A stretch of DNA of 64,000 nucleotides from Haliclona indistincta (taxonomy: Eukaryota; Porifera; Demospongiae; Haplosclerida; Chalinidae). The notes under the pieces were generated by a model. The model was not told the origin of the DNA. It ran no database searches and saw only the letters and a program-made list of their open reading frames with translations. The stretch's first letter is position 1. Each line of letters starts with the position of its first letter. This document shows, in pieces, positions 1-11,300 of the stretch. Location: assembly GCA_964017065.1 (NCBI GenBank), contig OZ024783.1, forward strand, positions 10,940,885 to 11,004,884, read 5' to 3'. Both the position numbers and the translations under genes were made by a program.

Positions 1-2682
1 CAGATGATATGTTTAAAACACCATTGCATATGGCGTGTAACTATGGCCATGTAGATGTGGTTCAATTGATTTTACAGGATAGAAGAGTAGATGCGTTGAG
101 TATGGACAAATTTGATAAGAGTCCAGTAGATTATGTTTATTTCAGTAAAAACTGCTATCAGTTATTGAAACTTTTTGTACCACTTCTAAAGTCACGTGAG
201 GATTTTCCCATTCATTTATTTACAAAAGTTGTTCTTACTGGAAACAGTGGAGCAGGAAAAAGTTCTCTAGCCAAAGTGATTGCTGAGCAAGACACAGTGA
301 GCCTCTCTCGTCAAAGTGATGCAGATTTCACAAGAAACAGCATTCATTGTCTTCATTATAGAATAGAGTCTGAAGTGGAGACTCTCACTGCTGGTATAGA
401 TTCCTATATTGTTAAGAGTGAAACTATTGGTAACTTTGTGCTGTATGACTTGGCAGGTCACTCAGAGTACTACTTTAGTCAAAGTGTTATTATGGAGACT
501 GTGATACAGAAGACACCAGCCATCTTTATTGATCTAGTTGACCTTAGCAAAAGTGAAGAAGAGATAGCACAAGCTATTCATCACTGGCTCACCTTCATTG
601 AAAGTACAACATCTAAAACTCAAGAAAAATCGTGTGTTTTGATTGTTGGTAGTCATACTGATCTTCTTACTGAACAACAGGTGATAACAAAGACCACATT
701 AGTGAAAGACCTTGTTGACAGGCGAATAAAAAAGCAAAGATATGAAGGGTTTGTAGGAATGGATTGCCGTGTGGTCACTGATAAAATTACAAATGAGTTT
801 TTTCCTCACCTTTTAAATTTTCATACTACCATATCTGCTTATTCTCAACCTGTGAGTGTCTACTGCCATGAGTTGTATGCATTTCTTCAAACAAAACTAG
901 AGAAGACAGCTTGCCAGCTACATGATCTTGTCTCCTTTCTTACTGCTGAAGAAGATTCACTTGTACCTTCAGATGTACCTATCCTCAGTGAATTGCTGGA
1001 TGACCTGAGTGGTAAAGGTGTTATTATCTACCTGAAGAATGAGCAGTGCCTAGAGAAGAGCTGGGTGGTTGTGAAGAGAGAGATCATATTGAAGGATGTT
1101 AATGGAGAGTTGTTTAAACCAAAGTATTTTAAAGGATTTCATCCAATTGCCAGCAGTACTGGTATAATCCGTATGTCATCTCTTGCAGAGCTCTTTCCTC
1201 AGTATGATCCAGAAATGTTAGTAGAGCTCATGGTCAGGCTGGAGTTCTGCCATCCTGTGAATTTGTCTAATATCAAAACTAACCTCCGACCAATAGAACA
1301 CATTTCTGAAAGCATGAAGAATCTTTTACTCTTTTTTCCGTCGCTACTAGATGCTAAGCGACCACAAACTCTTATTACTGGAGCAAAGCAAGACAGATTT
1401 GGATGGTGCCTCGGTTGCAAGGACTATGAGTATGAATTTCTCACTAGTCGATTTCTTCATATTCTCCTTCTCCGTCTAGCCTATACCTTCCCTCTGCCTA
1501 GTGAGAAGTACACTAAGACTCATAATTTTCACGAGATTGAACAAAATTGTTCAGTGTGGCTAAACGGTATCTCATGGAACAATGAAGAAGGTATCACAAC
1601 AGTAGTGGAGGTTATTCAGCAAAAGCGTTGGGTGGTAGTGACTATGTATTACAACAAGGACACGACCAGACCAGTGGAGTACAGCAAGCATCGCAGTGAT
1701 GTGATCAGACTGATTCTAAAGCTTCAGAAGGAACTAGCTCCAGACTTAGAAACGTTTGAGTGTCTCATCTCACCCTCTTTACTTCAAAGATGGCCATTAG
1801 ATGATCTTCCCGGGTCAGACCTGTTTCCTATCAAGAATGTAGCCAACTGTGTTCTACGTAATAAACCATTTGTACTCAGTTGTGATGGTGGTCATGAGCT
1901 ACTAACTCATGATGCCGTGCCCTTTGAGCCATATCATACTTTAAGTGTTCCTTCTGTGTGTGAACTAATGGACAGCAGCATTAGTGACCAACCAGTCCCT
2001 GCTGACCTCCTCAATCAGGTCAATGAGTATTACCAGAACCCTGTACCACAGAACCACACCAGCTTGAGAGAATATCTGGATAACATGAGCATATATGCAG
2101 GCAGAAATATTCTGGTGAGTGACTTTACATTGCTGTATGTTGCATCACTCTTTATTGCTTACAGGAAGTGGCAGAGATAGATTCAGATACTATTATCAAA
2201 AAATCAGCATTAGTTATGAAAGGTATTTGATTACCATTGCATGTACAATTACTTAAATAGTGGTGTTATTATTATCTCTTATTATTGCAATTTCACCAAT
2301 TGTAGGTCAAACTCGTCCTGCTCACTCCGATTCATCACTACCCAGTGTGAAACTGTCCAATATACCTAATGATATTTCACTGAGTAAGAGATAATCAAAT
2401 TAGTCTTTAAACATCTTGATAACTTATACCACTGTAGATGTCGATACTCATCTTGCTGTATTGATGACTGCACTCAAGTATACTGTGTGTCAGTGGCGTG
2501 AACTAGGAGTACAGCTAGGTGTGAGCTACTTCAAACTCGAAGAAATTTACAAAAATCGCAAGGAGGTTAAAGAGTACATGATGGATATGCTGGTAGCCTG
2601 GCTGACTGGTCAGGGAGGAGAGTGTACTAAACGCACTCTGAAAACAGCACTCTTGAACATTGACTGCAGTATAACCGATTAG
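1..2682 (+). CDS. Ankyrin-ROC-COR-death domain (ROCO) protein, copy 1, 5'-truncated by window edge
   Basis: Exons: <1-2114, 2165-2222, 2306-2383, 2438-2682 (stop). The frame is open at the window edge, so upstream ankyrin repeats lie outside. The visible protein starts in the last ankyrin repeat (TPLHMACNYGHVDVVQ). A ROC GTPase domain follows: P-loop GNSGAGKSS (about nt 241-267), switch motif DLAGHSEYY (about 449-475), and SHTD in the place of NKxD (about 651-662). Next come a COR region and a conserved tryptophan-rich module (NGISWNNEEGITTVVEV, about 1565-1615). The last exon is a death domain (CQWRELGVQLG, then a C-terminal WLTGQ helix). Intron positions and phases (0, 1, 1) match the second copy at 34008-39948. 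ROCO proteins are GTP-regulated dimeric scaffolds; DAPK1 has the same ANK-ROC-COR-death order but also a kinase. No kinase is seen here, though the missing 5' part could hold other domains. Function is inferred from domains. Confidence 0.85.
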
Positions 2683-4316
2683 TCGCCGTGAGTGCAGAAT
2701 GCATGCATCATGTAGCTTATTACATTATCATTCTTCAGATATTCTATGATGTACTCCTACAATGTATGTCACACTATTGAGCAAGACACTTACTCTAGGT
2801 TGAGTAATTATTCTACAACCTTAAAGTTGACACATGAACTAAATTCCATTTCATCCACTTGTCTCCCTTGATCAACTCACAAGCACTGTATCAAGAACTT
2901 CTCTATCTCTCTATCTTTCTTTGATCTCAACGGAGATCAGTTGCTTCAATTTAATTATTATAGATGCATAACTATGCATCATGTGTGTTCACTCAATCCT
3001 GGATTTGAATACACTCTTTTAAATTATTATTAGATCTATTAAGGATCGACTTTTATTGTGGTCACGTGACCATCACTCTTACCTCTTTCTTTAGTTCGTC
3101 GCTAGATAAAGACATTAATTCTTTATTAGACAGTGACACTCAGTTGCTCAACACATTCACTCTTTCTTTCCTCATTCTTATCCAACTGACCAAGATCTAA
3201 CCAAGAGCCACAGCTGAAACTATCACTGATTCTTTCTTTGTCTCTCTCTGTACCCATCAAGTTGACTGACAGCTTTGAAAAAAGCATTCTCTGCTCGTTG
3301 CTACTGTTCTCCCTTTCTTTGTGTCATACCTTGTGTCAGCACTTGATTAATCCAACCAACAGCTAAACCAGTTATCTCTGACATGAAGACCAACAATGTA
3401 TATCTCTGACATCACAACACTAGATGTCCATAACCCTGCTTGTAACATTGATTAAAACATACATGTCTTATGCTCATTTCTTCTCACAATCAAAACCTTC
3501 CTAGTTGAACTACCAAAACTCGATTTGCAGCATTCTATCAACCATTATATTCACTACTTTTTCGAGAACCGATTTCTTCCACTTGACCCATGATCACGAG
3601 CATATAGCATGTAGTGTCTGCTACAACACTTCTCTCTCACTATCTGTCTTTCGTTGATCTCAACTTGAGATCAGCTGCTTTAATTCTTAATTTATTATTA
3701 GATGCATATTATCATCATCACTATGCATCATGTGTGTGTCTCAATCCATGCTCATTGGAATGGATCTGAATACACACTTTTAAATTAATATTATTAGATC
3801 CATAAGGATCAGCTTTTATTGATGACTATCATGGTTAGGTAGCCATCGGAATCACTCTTTCCTCTCTCTTTGATCCATCCCTGGATCAAAACATTAATTC
3901 TTTATTTTTATGATAGTGACACTCTCAGTTGCTCAAGTGCGATGATGTGCTCTTACATCATCCACTCTTGACTATTCATTTCTTCTCTCATCCTTATTCA
4001 ACTGACCACAATCAGAACAAGAGCAACTGCTGAAACTCACTCATTATTTCTTTGTCTCTCTCTTCACCAATCAAGCTGTTGCCTGACACTTACAGCTTTG
4101 TCAATAGCATTCTCTGCTCATTGCTACTTTAGTCTTGTTCTCTCTTTCTTGTGTCAGCACTTGATTAATCTAACTAACAGTATTATAATTCCTCCTTTAT
4201 GCTGTTGTTGATTTCTTTATCTTCATCTTTACTTCCAATTTCGCTATGGAACAATCCATAACTATCTCTTGCTTTCTATACCTTGTATTTGTATGTTAGT
4301 AAGCATGCTCAAGCTT
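2683..4316. repeat. Intergenic region with two diverged copies of an approximately 0.5-0.7 kb tandem repeat
   Basis: No coding potential is seen. Two related blocks, about 2900-3365 and 3630-4180, share the same order of landmarks: a TTGATCTCAA stem-loop, paired ATGCAT sites, GGATCTGAATACAC-like text, TTTTATTG, and GTCAGCACTTGATTAATC. The same pair of blocks recurs downstream of ROCO copy 2 (about 40480-41800), so the repeat predates the segmental duplication. It is probably 3' UTR and intergenic DNA. Confidence 0.5.
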
Positions 4317-4852
4317 CTAATATCAAAAGTCACCATTACTCAAGTCAGCTCCTAATCTTCTCAAAGCTGAACCTTTCTCCGGTGGTCAATACTTGATCAA
4401 AATCAACAAAAAGTTCAAACAGGTCAGCATAGGATGCTCACTTTCCCTCTCTCTTTACCAAGTTTTTGATCTCTTTGTAGAAACTAGCAAGGATAATACT
4501 ACCACTGTGATATTGTTGTGCCTTGTATTATAGAGATCTCACCTCCATGCACCTGGTTAGCAGCATCTGGTATAGTACATGTAGCTTACAAGAAGTCTAT
4601 TTATGGTGGTGAGTAATATTAGTATTAAAAATCATTGAGTACGGCTCTACTATTAAATCTTTTTTCTCCCTCATACAGTCTACAGTAGATACTGATATAG
4701 TTACATAACTGATGAGACTAACCTAGAGATCAGTTCCTGTCCTTCTCAAGCACATGCTAGCCTGTACGGACCAGTGTACCAGCCTAGTTTCAAGAGAATA
4801 GAAACTGGTGACTCACCTGAAGACAGTGCTGCTTACTTGCAAAGAAAGGTGT
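4317..4852 (+). pseudogene. Degenerate REPS-like exon remnants, segment 1
   Basis: Three stretches resemble exons of the REPS genes in the window, in the same order. 4321-4422 contains the AGTCAGCTCCTAATCTTCTC text of the large exon. About 4480-4614 resembles the 126-bp exon and ends near a GGTGAGTA donor. About 4681-4848 resembles the proline-rich exon, with recognisable peptide QPSFKRIE.GDSPEDSA before a GTGTGTG donor. Other frames contain stops and no continuous translation is possible. A matching copy lies at 41929-42455. Confidence 0.55.
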
Positions 4853-4949
4853 GTGTCTGTCATATTTACAGTAACTTGCACTTCAAATTGTGACTACTAA
4901 ACGCAGACCAAACACAATGCTTACTTGCATTGCTTGTGTATCATACGTA

Positions 4950-5094
4950 CAGTAGAGCCTTGCTAATCTGGACAAGCACTTTTTAGATGTCTTGGTTGAT
5001 GAGGTGTCATCATATCAGGAGTGAATCAACTGTTCCTATACATTATAGTGAGGTGTGACACATTTTAGAGGTGCGGTTTAGCGAGGTTCCATTG
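4950..5094. mobile_element. Pogo-like MITE (about 145 bp)
   Basis: The left end CAGTAGAGCCTTGCTAATC follows TA. The right end, read on the minus strand, is CAATGGAACCTCGCTAAAC. The ends are similar inverted repeats of the pogo/Tigger type (CAGTnnAACCTCGnTAATC). The right TA flank is not preserved. It lies just past the point where segments 1 and 2 stop aligning. Confidence 0.4.
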
Positions 5095-6447
5095 CACGCC
5101 TAATTTCCAGTGTGTAATCACACAGTCACTGTGCACCAAGCAAGATAATAGTACTGTAATGACATTGTGTGGTTGTGGGCATTGTATAAGTATTAGTTAT
5201 ACCATGCCTACCTGTGTATCATTAATACACAAAGCAATAACCAATAATGTTGGGTATTAATAAGCACTGTGGGCATGCAGGGACTCACCTATGGTTGACC
5301 TGTAGATGTAGATCAAAGCCTAGTTTTGCACTCATGTACAACACCGATTGTCTGTTAGTTGAAGTGTATATGGGTGTTAAAGCTTCTTTTAATAATATCT
5401 TATGTACTGTATGTCTCTATCATTGTCACAAGAGTATATTATCGTACATGTGTGTAGTGTGTGGGTACGGTACAATCTTATCAAAGGCATTATCACACTC
5501 TAGGGAGGGTATTGTACTGTTGATGTTGTTTATAGTTCACAAACATGTATAACAGATGCTTCTACACATAGCACATTCACACAAAGCTTTGAGGTCAATA
5601 CAGTGAGTATGTGGATGTACAGAATAGCAACCAAAAGGTCATGATTAGTCAGCATAGGTTAGTTAACGCTATGTAGTCTCAGCTTGTTATGTACCAGAGG
5701 GTTTGAAGAATTGATAGAGTAATGGTTGCCTAGTTACGTATCACTGCTATTAGAAATAGTTGTCTAGTTGTATGCTAACATGCACGTTGGAAGCCTTGAA
5801 GTCAGCACATGCAATGTGATGTACAGGTGTAGTCAAACCAATCTTACACAGGTTTGAAGATGGATAGAATTAGCAGTTGCTTAGTTGCGTATTACTACTA
5901 ATGTTATAGTTCTAATTTTGCACATAACTAGTAATTATATTATTATTAACATAATTTGCTAAAAGTATTACCTAATTATCATTCTAACTCCATGTCCTAA
6001 ACTTAATCTCTGTTGCATTCTAAGGCTTCCTGGTATTTCTTATGATAAGTATCATTAGAGAGAGAGAAAGAGCCAGTCATCTGTCTTTCCTTGTTGTTAG
6101 TGCTGTGAAGCCAACTTGTGTTGCATGCTTGCAATAGCTAGCATCATTGAGAGGGCTGTTTGTTGTGATAATGATGGTTACCTGGTTTGCATAATAGAAG
6201 CACTATGAGTTAGTGGATCTTGTAAGGGTTTGTGAGTACATGCTACTCCCTTATACATGTGGAATAACAACAGGACCATCTAGGGTATAAATTACTTATT
6301 TTAATTTTGCTACAAATAGCAAAAATAATATTATTTTGTGTGAAACGCTAGTGCTGAATTCCAAGAGTAAGTTATTTATTTTGTCAAAATAATTATTACC
6401 ACTGCACTAAAATTTGAATTTACCCGCTACACAGTAGGCTTCTTACA

Positions 6448-6949
6448 TTAACCCTTCACAAGCGACGGGCGACTATAGTCACCTAGCAAGTTTGACGTCA
6501 CCGGAAGTGGGCATTAAAATTCGAAGATAGTTTATTTCACCTATAGACCAAATACAGCTATGTGGGGTGTGATGGCGATCCATTGGCGGGGCCTGCGGCC
6601 CCGCCTAGCAGAGCTATGGCGGGATTACCTAGCACCACTGGGTCTCCAGGGGCTTCTTGACATAAAAAGCAGCCATACATGCACTAACTTTGTCTCACAC
6701 ATGCTGTTTTGACCAAAGAAGCGGCGTTTTTTGCTCCAGTGAGAGTGATTCTAGCACACGACAGTTGATAGATCGTCAAGTGGGCGTGGTTAACTGCAAC
6801 TGTCATTGACAACAAGCCCACACGTTGTGCAAGCTGATTTTGCATATTAACAGTGATCACAGCACTAGTTTGTCTGTCTAATGGTTGCAAAGGTTAGTGA
6901 AATCCACAGAAACAGAGGCTAGAATTGCTGTCCACACTTGAAGGGTTAA
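6448..6949. mobile_element. PiggyBac-type MITE, 502 bp, TTAA target duplication
   Basis: The ends are TTAACCCTTCA and its inverse TGAAGGGTTAA. The paralogous locus at about 52633-52640 has the uninterrupted text CATTAATAGCTCC. The element therefore sits between duplicated TTAA sites, the hallmark of piggyBac-type transposition. No transposase frame is present. A second, right-truncated copy is at 12202-12410. Confidence 0.8.
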
Positions 6950-7157
6950 TAGCTCCAAAGTGTCACCTTTATACACAAACTACAGGACAGAGGATGATCT
7001 GGAGACTTGAATCCTCCCTGTGTGTGTTCAACTGTCTATGTTATGCTAAGGCAGCAATGCCCATTGTGTATGTGCATATTAGTCAGTAATATCATCACTA
7101 TAGACTCTATTGTGGTTCCTATGATAGAACAACTGCAACTACAGGAGTATAAACATT

Positions 7158-7192
7158 CACTACTATAGGGAGTCACTACCGTGCCTCCCTAA
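7158..7192. mobile_element. 35-bp palindromic mini-insert with 8-bp target duplication
   Basis: Segment 1 has an insert absent from segment 2 at about 52825. TAAACATT occurs once in segment 2 and flanks both sides of the insert in segment 1 (7150-7157 and 7193-7200). The insert core is an imperfect palindrome, TAGGGAGTCAC/TACC/GTGCCTCCCTA. A related core occurs at about 44474-44501. Confidence 0.55.
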
Positions 7193-7481
7193 TAAACATT
7201 GCTAGTGATTTAGAGCTATATATGGTCATGTGTAGTTGAGTATAGAGAATACCTCCGCCCACTTCAAGTGTTTGCAGAATACTAATCATTTCACTTTGTA
7301 CACAGTACAAGCTTAGTCAAAACTTTGACCTAATACTCCAAAATATTGTTATAGTGATCACACTTACCATTGCAAGTTATGCTATAAAATGTGATGATGG
7401 TTAAAATTGTGACCTTGAAGAACCCACAGTTGTTACATGAACACCATAGACTACTATCTTGAAGGATTTGATGTTATACAT

Positions 7482-7976
7482 TAGGGCTGAAACGAATACC
7501 GTATAGCCAGTTATTTTCATGTAGATTTAATTTTCGAACGGCTGGTGCGGGTCGAAAATTAGATTTCGAAAAATTGTTTTTGCCTATTTAAAATGTTTTG
7601 TGACGTGGCTCTGTGACGAAAATTAGACCCAGCCAAAATTTGGCTAACGAAATATTTGGCCTGCGAAAAAAAAACCGGCTATACGGTAACACATTTTATG
7701 TTCGAATAGTCACTAGCTAAAACGAACGAATAGTCGAATACTCTATTATCGGAATAAAACTAGCTCTAGCAACCAGTGTGCAAGAACAAAATATGTTAAA
7801 AGTTGTATGTCAACATAAAGTCAGGGCTCAGGCTTGATTTGTGGACTGGTTACAAATAGCCCAAGTTTCCCAACTGCTAAAAGACGTCAAACGAATATTC
7901 GAATAGCTGCAATAGCATTTGAATACTGTCAAAACGATCGAATAGTCGAATAGTACAAGTATTCGTTTCAGCCCTA
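7482..7976. mobile_element. hAT-type MITE with 8-bp target duplication TTATACAT
   Basis: The left terminus is TAGGGCTGAAACGAATA and the right terminus is its inverse, TATTCGTTTCAGCCCTA. Both are flanked by exact 8-bp duplicates TTATACAT (7474-7481 and 7977-7984). Eight-bp duplications and an AGGGCTG-like end fit the hAT superfamily. No transposase frame is seen, so the copy is non-autonomous. Confidence 0.8.
7497..7688. mobile_element. MITE nested in the hAT-type element
   Basis: Starts TACCGTATAGCC and ends GGCTATACGGTA, a 12-bp inverted repeat, inside the hAT-type element. A related end (CTACCGTATCGCGGG) occurs at about 19900 beside the BEL insertion, so this is a dispersed family. Confidence 0.55.
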
Positions 7977-8398
7977 TTATACATCACGCACTCCAATGCA
8001 TTGTAGAGTACTGTAGCTTACAGTGTATTATCATGGGGTATGGTCTAAAAAGTTATTATGTAAACTTTCGAGGCATGCACTCTCTTGTTCAGTAGTGTAT
8101 TCTGGATATACTGTATACTAAATGCATTTTATTGTTTGAGATAAGTTGTCCTTTTCGTACACATGTACGCAAGTTTCTGTACGCATGTAAGCTTGTTTCT
8201 TTTCTGGGATTTAAAATTAGTCGTAGCTTATTTTAACAGTCTACATTCTTGCATTCTTGGTTAGAGCAGTTTTATAAACTCATAATTTTAAGTGGAAAGC
8301 GTCCACCATAGAGTGTAAACCAGAGAGGGCATGTACACTACAAATCATGCTTTACTCTATCGTCACTGGTTGTACATGAATTATTGTTATTTATTCAG

Positions 8399-11300
8399 GA
8401 AACTAGCGGATGGTGATCAAGATGGTGCACTGACCCTCCATGAGTTCTGTGTGGCTATGAAGCTCGTCCTTGTTCGCAGAAAGGGAGACGAAATTCCTTC
8501 ATCACTGCCAGAATCTCTCGTACAACTTAGAAAGAAACAAGGCAAGTGCTATATCACACTACTTGTACTAGTATTGGTCTAATGTGTATAAAACTTGATT
8601 TAGTATTTAATTTTTGGTAGCGTATAACGGTAAGGAGCGTTCAACTGTTGATAACGAAATCTAAAGTCCGCCTTTTCTGCTGCAAAAACTTTCCTTATAA
8701 GGAAGGTTTTTGTTGGCCGCGTAAGATGGCGATCATGGCTCTGGCTGAACGCTCGCTTGTTTTAGCTGGAAACGGGCAGGACGAAGCATGGATGTAGGAA
8801 ATAGCGAGCGATAACGCACAAAGAAAGGCCCAAGTTCCAAGTAACAATAGCGCACGGCGGCGGACTTTAGACTTCGATATTACTTATTGCGAATACGGTA
8901 GTTGAATGCTCCTTCCCCTTATGCGCTCCTGGTTAGTTACATGTAAGTTAATGCTCCTTGTCAGGTTGATAAAGTGTAGAGTATATAGTGTTAAATCTGT
9001 GATTTAGTGATCAGAAATTTACAACTGACACTACAAGCACATTTGAGTGTGTTAGCAAGATTTTCATTTTTTTTCTTTAGATTCTCGTCATCCTATCAAT
9101 CCTAGAATGAGATTCTCCATACCTCCTCCTCCTCCTTCTTCTGCTCCTAATTCACACACCTCCATTACTGATCCAAACTCAAAAAATATTCCTCCAATAG
9201 ACGAAACATCAGAATCGCCCACCAAGAAATCACTAGTGAATCAAAAGTCAGCTCCTAATCTTCTCGAACCTTCCGCTTCATCGAGTGAGAAAGATTTTTT
9301 CTCGATCACTCAAGACTTTAGTAAAAAGAAGTCTAAGAAAGAAGACGACGAAAGGGAGCTTATGTCAGAGTCATTCACTGAGCCAGTTGGAACAGATGAA
9401 GATGATGGAGTTGTAACTAAAGAGAGAACGAGAAATGAGTCGCTTGGTTTTGGGTTTGATCCCAGTCTCGAATTTAGGTCTAAAGCGATGACCATGGGAC
9501 CAGCTGTGGCTAGGCTGATATCGTTTGGTGATGCAGGCGACACTGATGATGGCTCAGCTGATGATACTGCTGTATTAGTGGAAGAAAAGAAAATGAGAAG
9601 ACGGTCGTCATCGCTGTCAGAACAAGCGCCAAAGCCGAAACCACGTCGGAAGAAAAAGAATTCACCGAAAGTAGATCGATCTTCGACGTCGACTGAAGAC
9701 ACACCCACTCGTAAAGCGGCCCCACCCCCACCAGCACCTTACACGCGCAGAAGTACATCACCTCTCCCGAGATCAACGTCAGCTGACAGCTTCCAAACGC
9801 AAGATACAACTCTGTTCATCAACAAGGACCCTACAAGCCCTAATCGATCAGACTCCAGTGGTGGCACGAACTACCAATCTAAGCCTGTGAGACCGCCCAG
9901 AGCAAATGAGGTGTCTTCTTACTCGAGACATTTAGACGAGGATGATAATAAATCAGGTGGTGAAGATATTACTAAAGGACAGAACCNNNNNNNNNNNNNN
10001 NNNNNNNNNNNNNNNNNNNNNNNNNNNNNNNNNNNNNNNNNNNNNNNNNNNNNNNNNNNNNNNNNNNNNNNNNNNNNNNNNNNNNNNNNNNNNNNNNNNN
10101 NNNNNNNNNNNNNNNNNNNNNNNNNNNNNNNNNNNNNNNNNNNNNNNNNNNNNNNNNNNNNNNNNNNNNNNNNNNNNNNNNNNNNNAGTACTGAACAACA
10201 AGTAAGTATTTATAATTACATGTATATATATTACTTTTAATGCATGTAACTAAGTTGCCAAATATACGTTGTGACAGATTATCGGTTCATTAGTCTCAGT
10301 AGTGTGGTCTCAATAATAGGAAGCGACGAAGGTTATGTTGCATTTGGTACAAACATTGGAATGTTGTGGGTAGTTGTTTTGATAACCAGCTTACTACATG
10401 TCAGTTATCTTGTGCTTGCAGATGTAGTATGCTATGTATGCATGTTGCTTTCTATGTACAATAATTATTGTGATCGAATGCGCTTACGTTTCTCAAGAAG
10501 ATCACTGTATGTCGTTAATAACTGGCTTGAGATTTACTGTACAAACACACAGAACTAGCAGTGTCAGAGAGTGGTCTAATTAACCCTTTAAGCCCTAATG
10601 ACGCAATTGTGCGTCATACATACTTCAGACAGCATAACTTTATGAAAAAGTGCTAAAATATCCCAAAATTAAGCCAAATTGAAGAATACAAATAACCACA
10701 AAAAATTGACCGGTTTTCGGCGCGCCCCCTGCGCTAAACGTATTGGCTTCGGCATTTTCTATGGCTTCAGTGCAAATTTCACAACATTTTAGGAAAAACA
10801 AAATGGCTGCCAAGAAAATTTGGACATTTTATGGCTTCGGGTGCTCGGAAAACACATTTTGGCACATTCTCTACGATCTGGGCTACATTTTACATTGACC
10901 AGAACCACTGCTATTTACATGTACTTTTCAGTAGCCAGCCCCAAAGCACTAACTTTGAGCAAAATTTGACGAGGTCGCTGCACTTTACCGACTTCACTTT
11001 CGAAGTGGGAGGGGCATATCGACCGACTTGAGTATGGGCAATTGCGGCTACTCACTGGCGTAAAAGGACGCAAATTTGAGACCAGTAGCACAAAAGACAC
11101 ACGAGATATTCACGATAGAAGTGGTCAGCATTTACGAGGTTAAAATTTCAGCAAGATAATTTAGTAGTTAAAGGGTTAAGGGTGCAGTGTCACGCCCACG
11201 CATGTATTTTTGGCTGGTTGCTAGGGGACTGTATCTCAGAAACTACTGCTGATATTCCAAGAAACCAAAGACCTATGCTACAAGACTGGCGAAGGCTGTA

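Larger units (their letters stand above)
5095..8398. other. Non-coding DNA upstream of the REPS-1 EH exon, homologous to 50.88-53.49 kb
   Basis: No exon is supported. From about 5333 on, the sequence aligns with 50875-53491 in segment 2, i.e. the 3' part of the intron splitting the EH domain of REPS-2. Segment 1 lacks the upstream EH exon, so this stretch is a relic intron or promoter region. It contains the small elements annotated separately (6448-6949, 7158-7192, 7482-7976). The open frame at 5247-5552 is not conserved in the other copy. Confidence 0.5.

Noticed and set aside
5247..5552. A 101-codon gene
   Set aside because: The paralogous sequence (50945-51217) does not keep the frame in its first half and no motif is visible.
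9310..9809. Minus-strand frames of 132 and 99 codons opposite the REPS large exon (also in the other two copies)
   Set aside because: The plus frame has splice sites, phase agreement and family similarity; the antisense frames are composition shadows.
9942..10205. Open frames running through the N gap
   Set aside because: Unknown bases cannot support coding.
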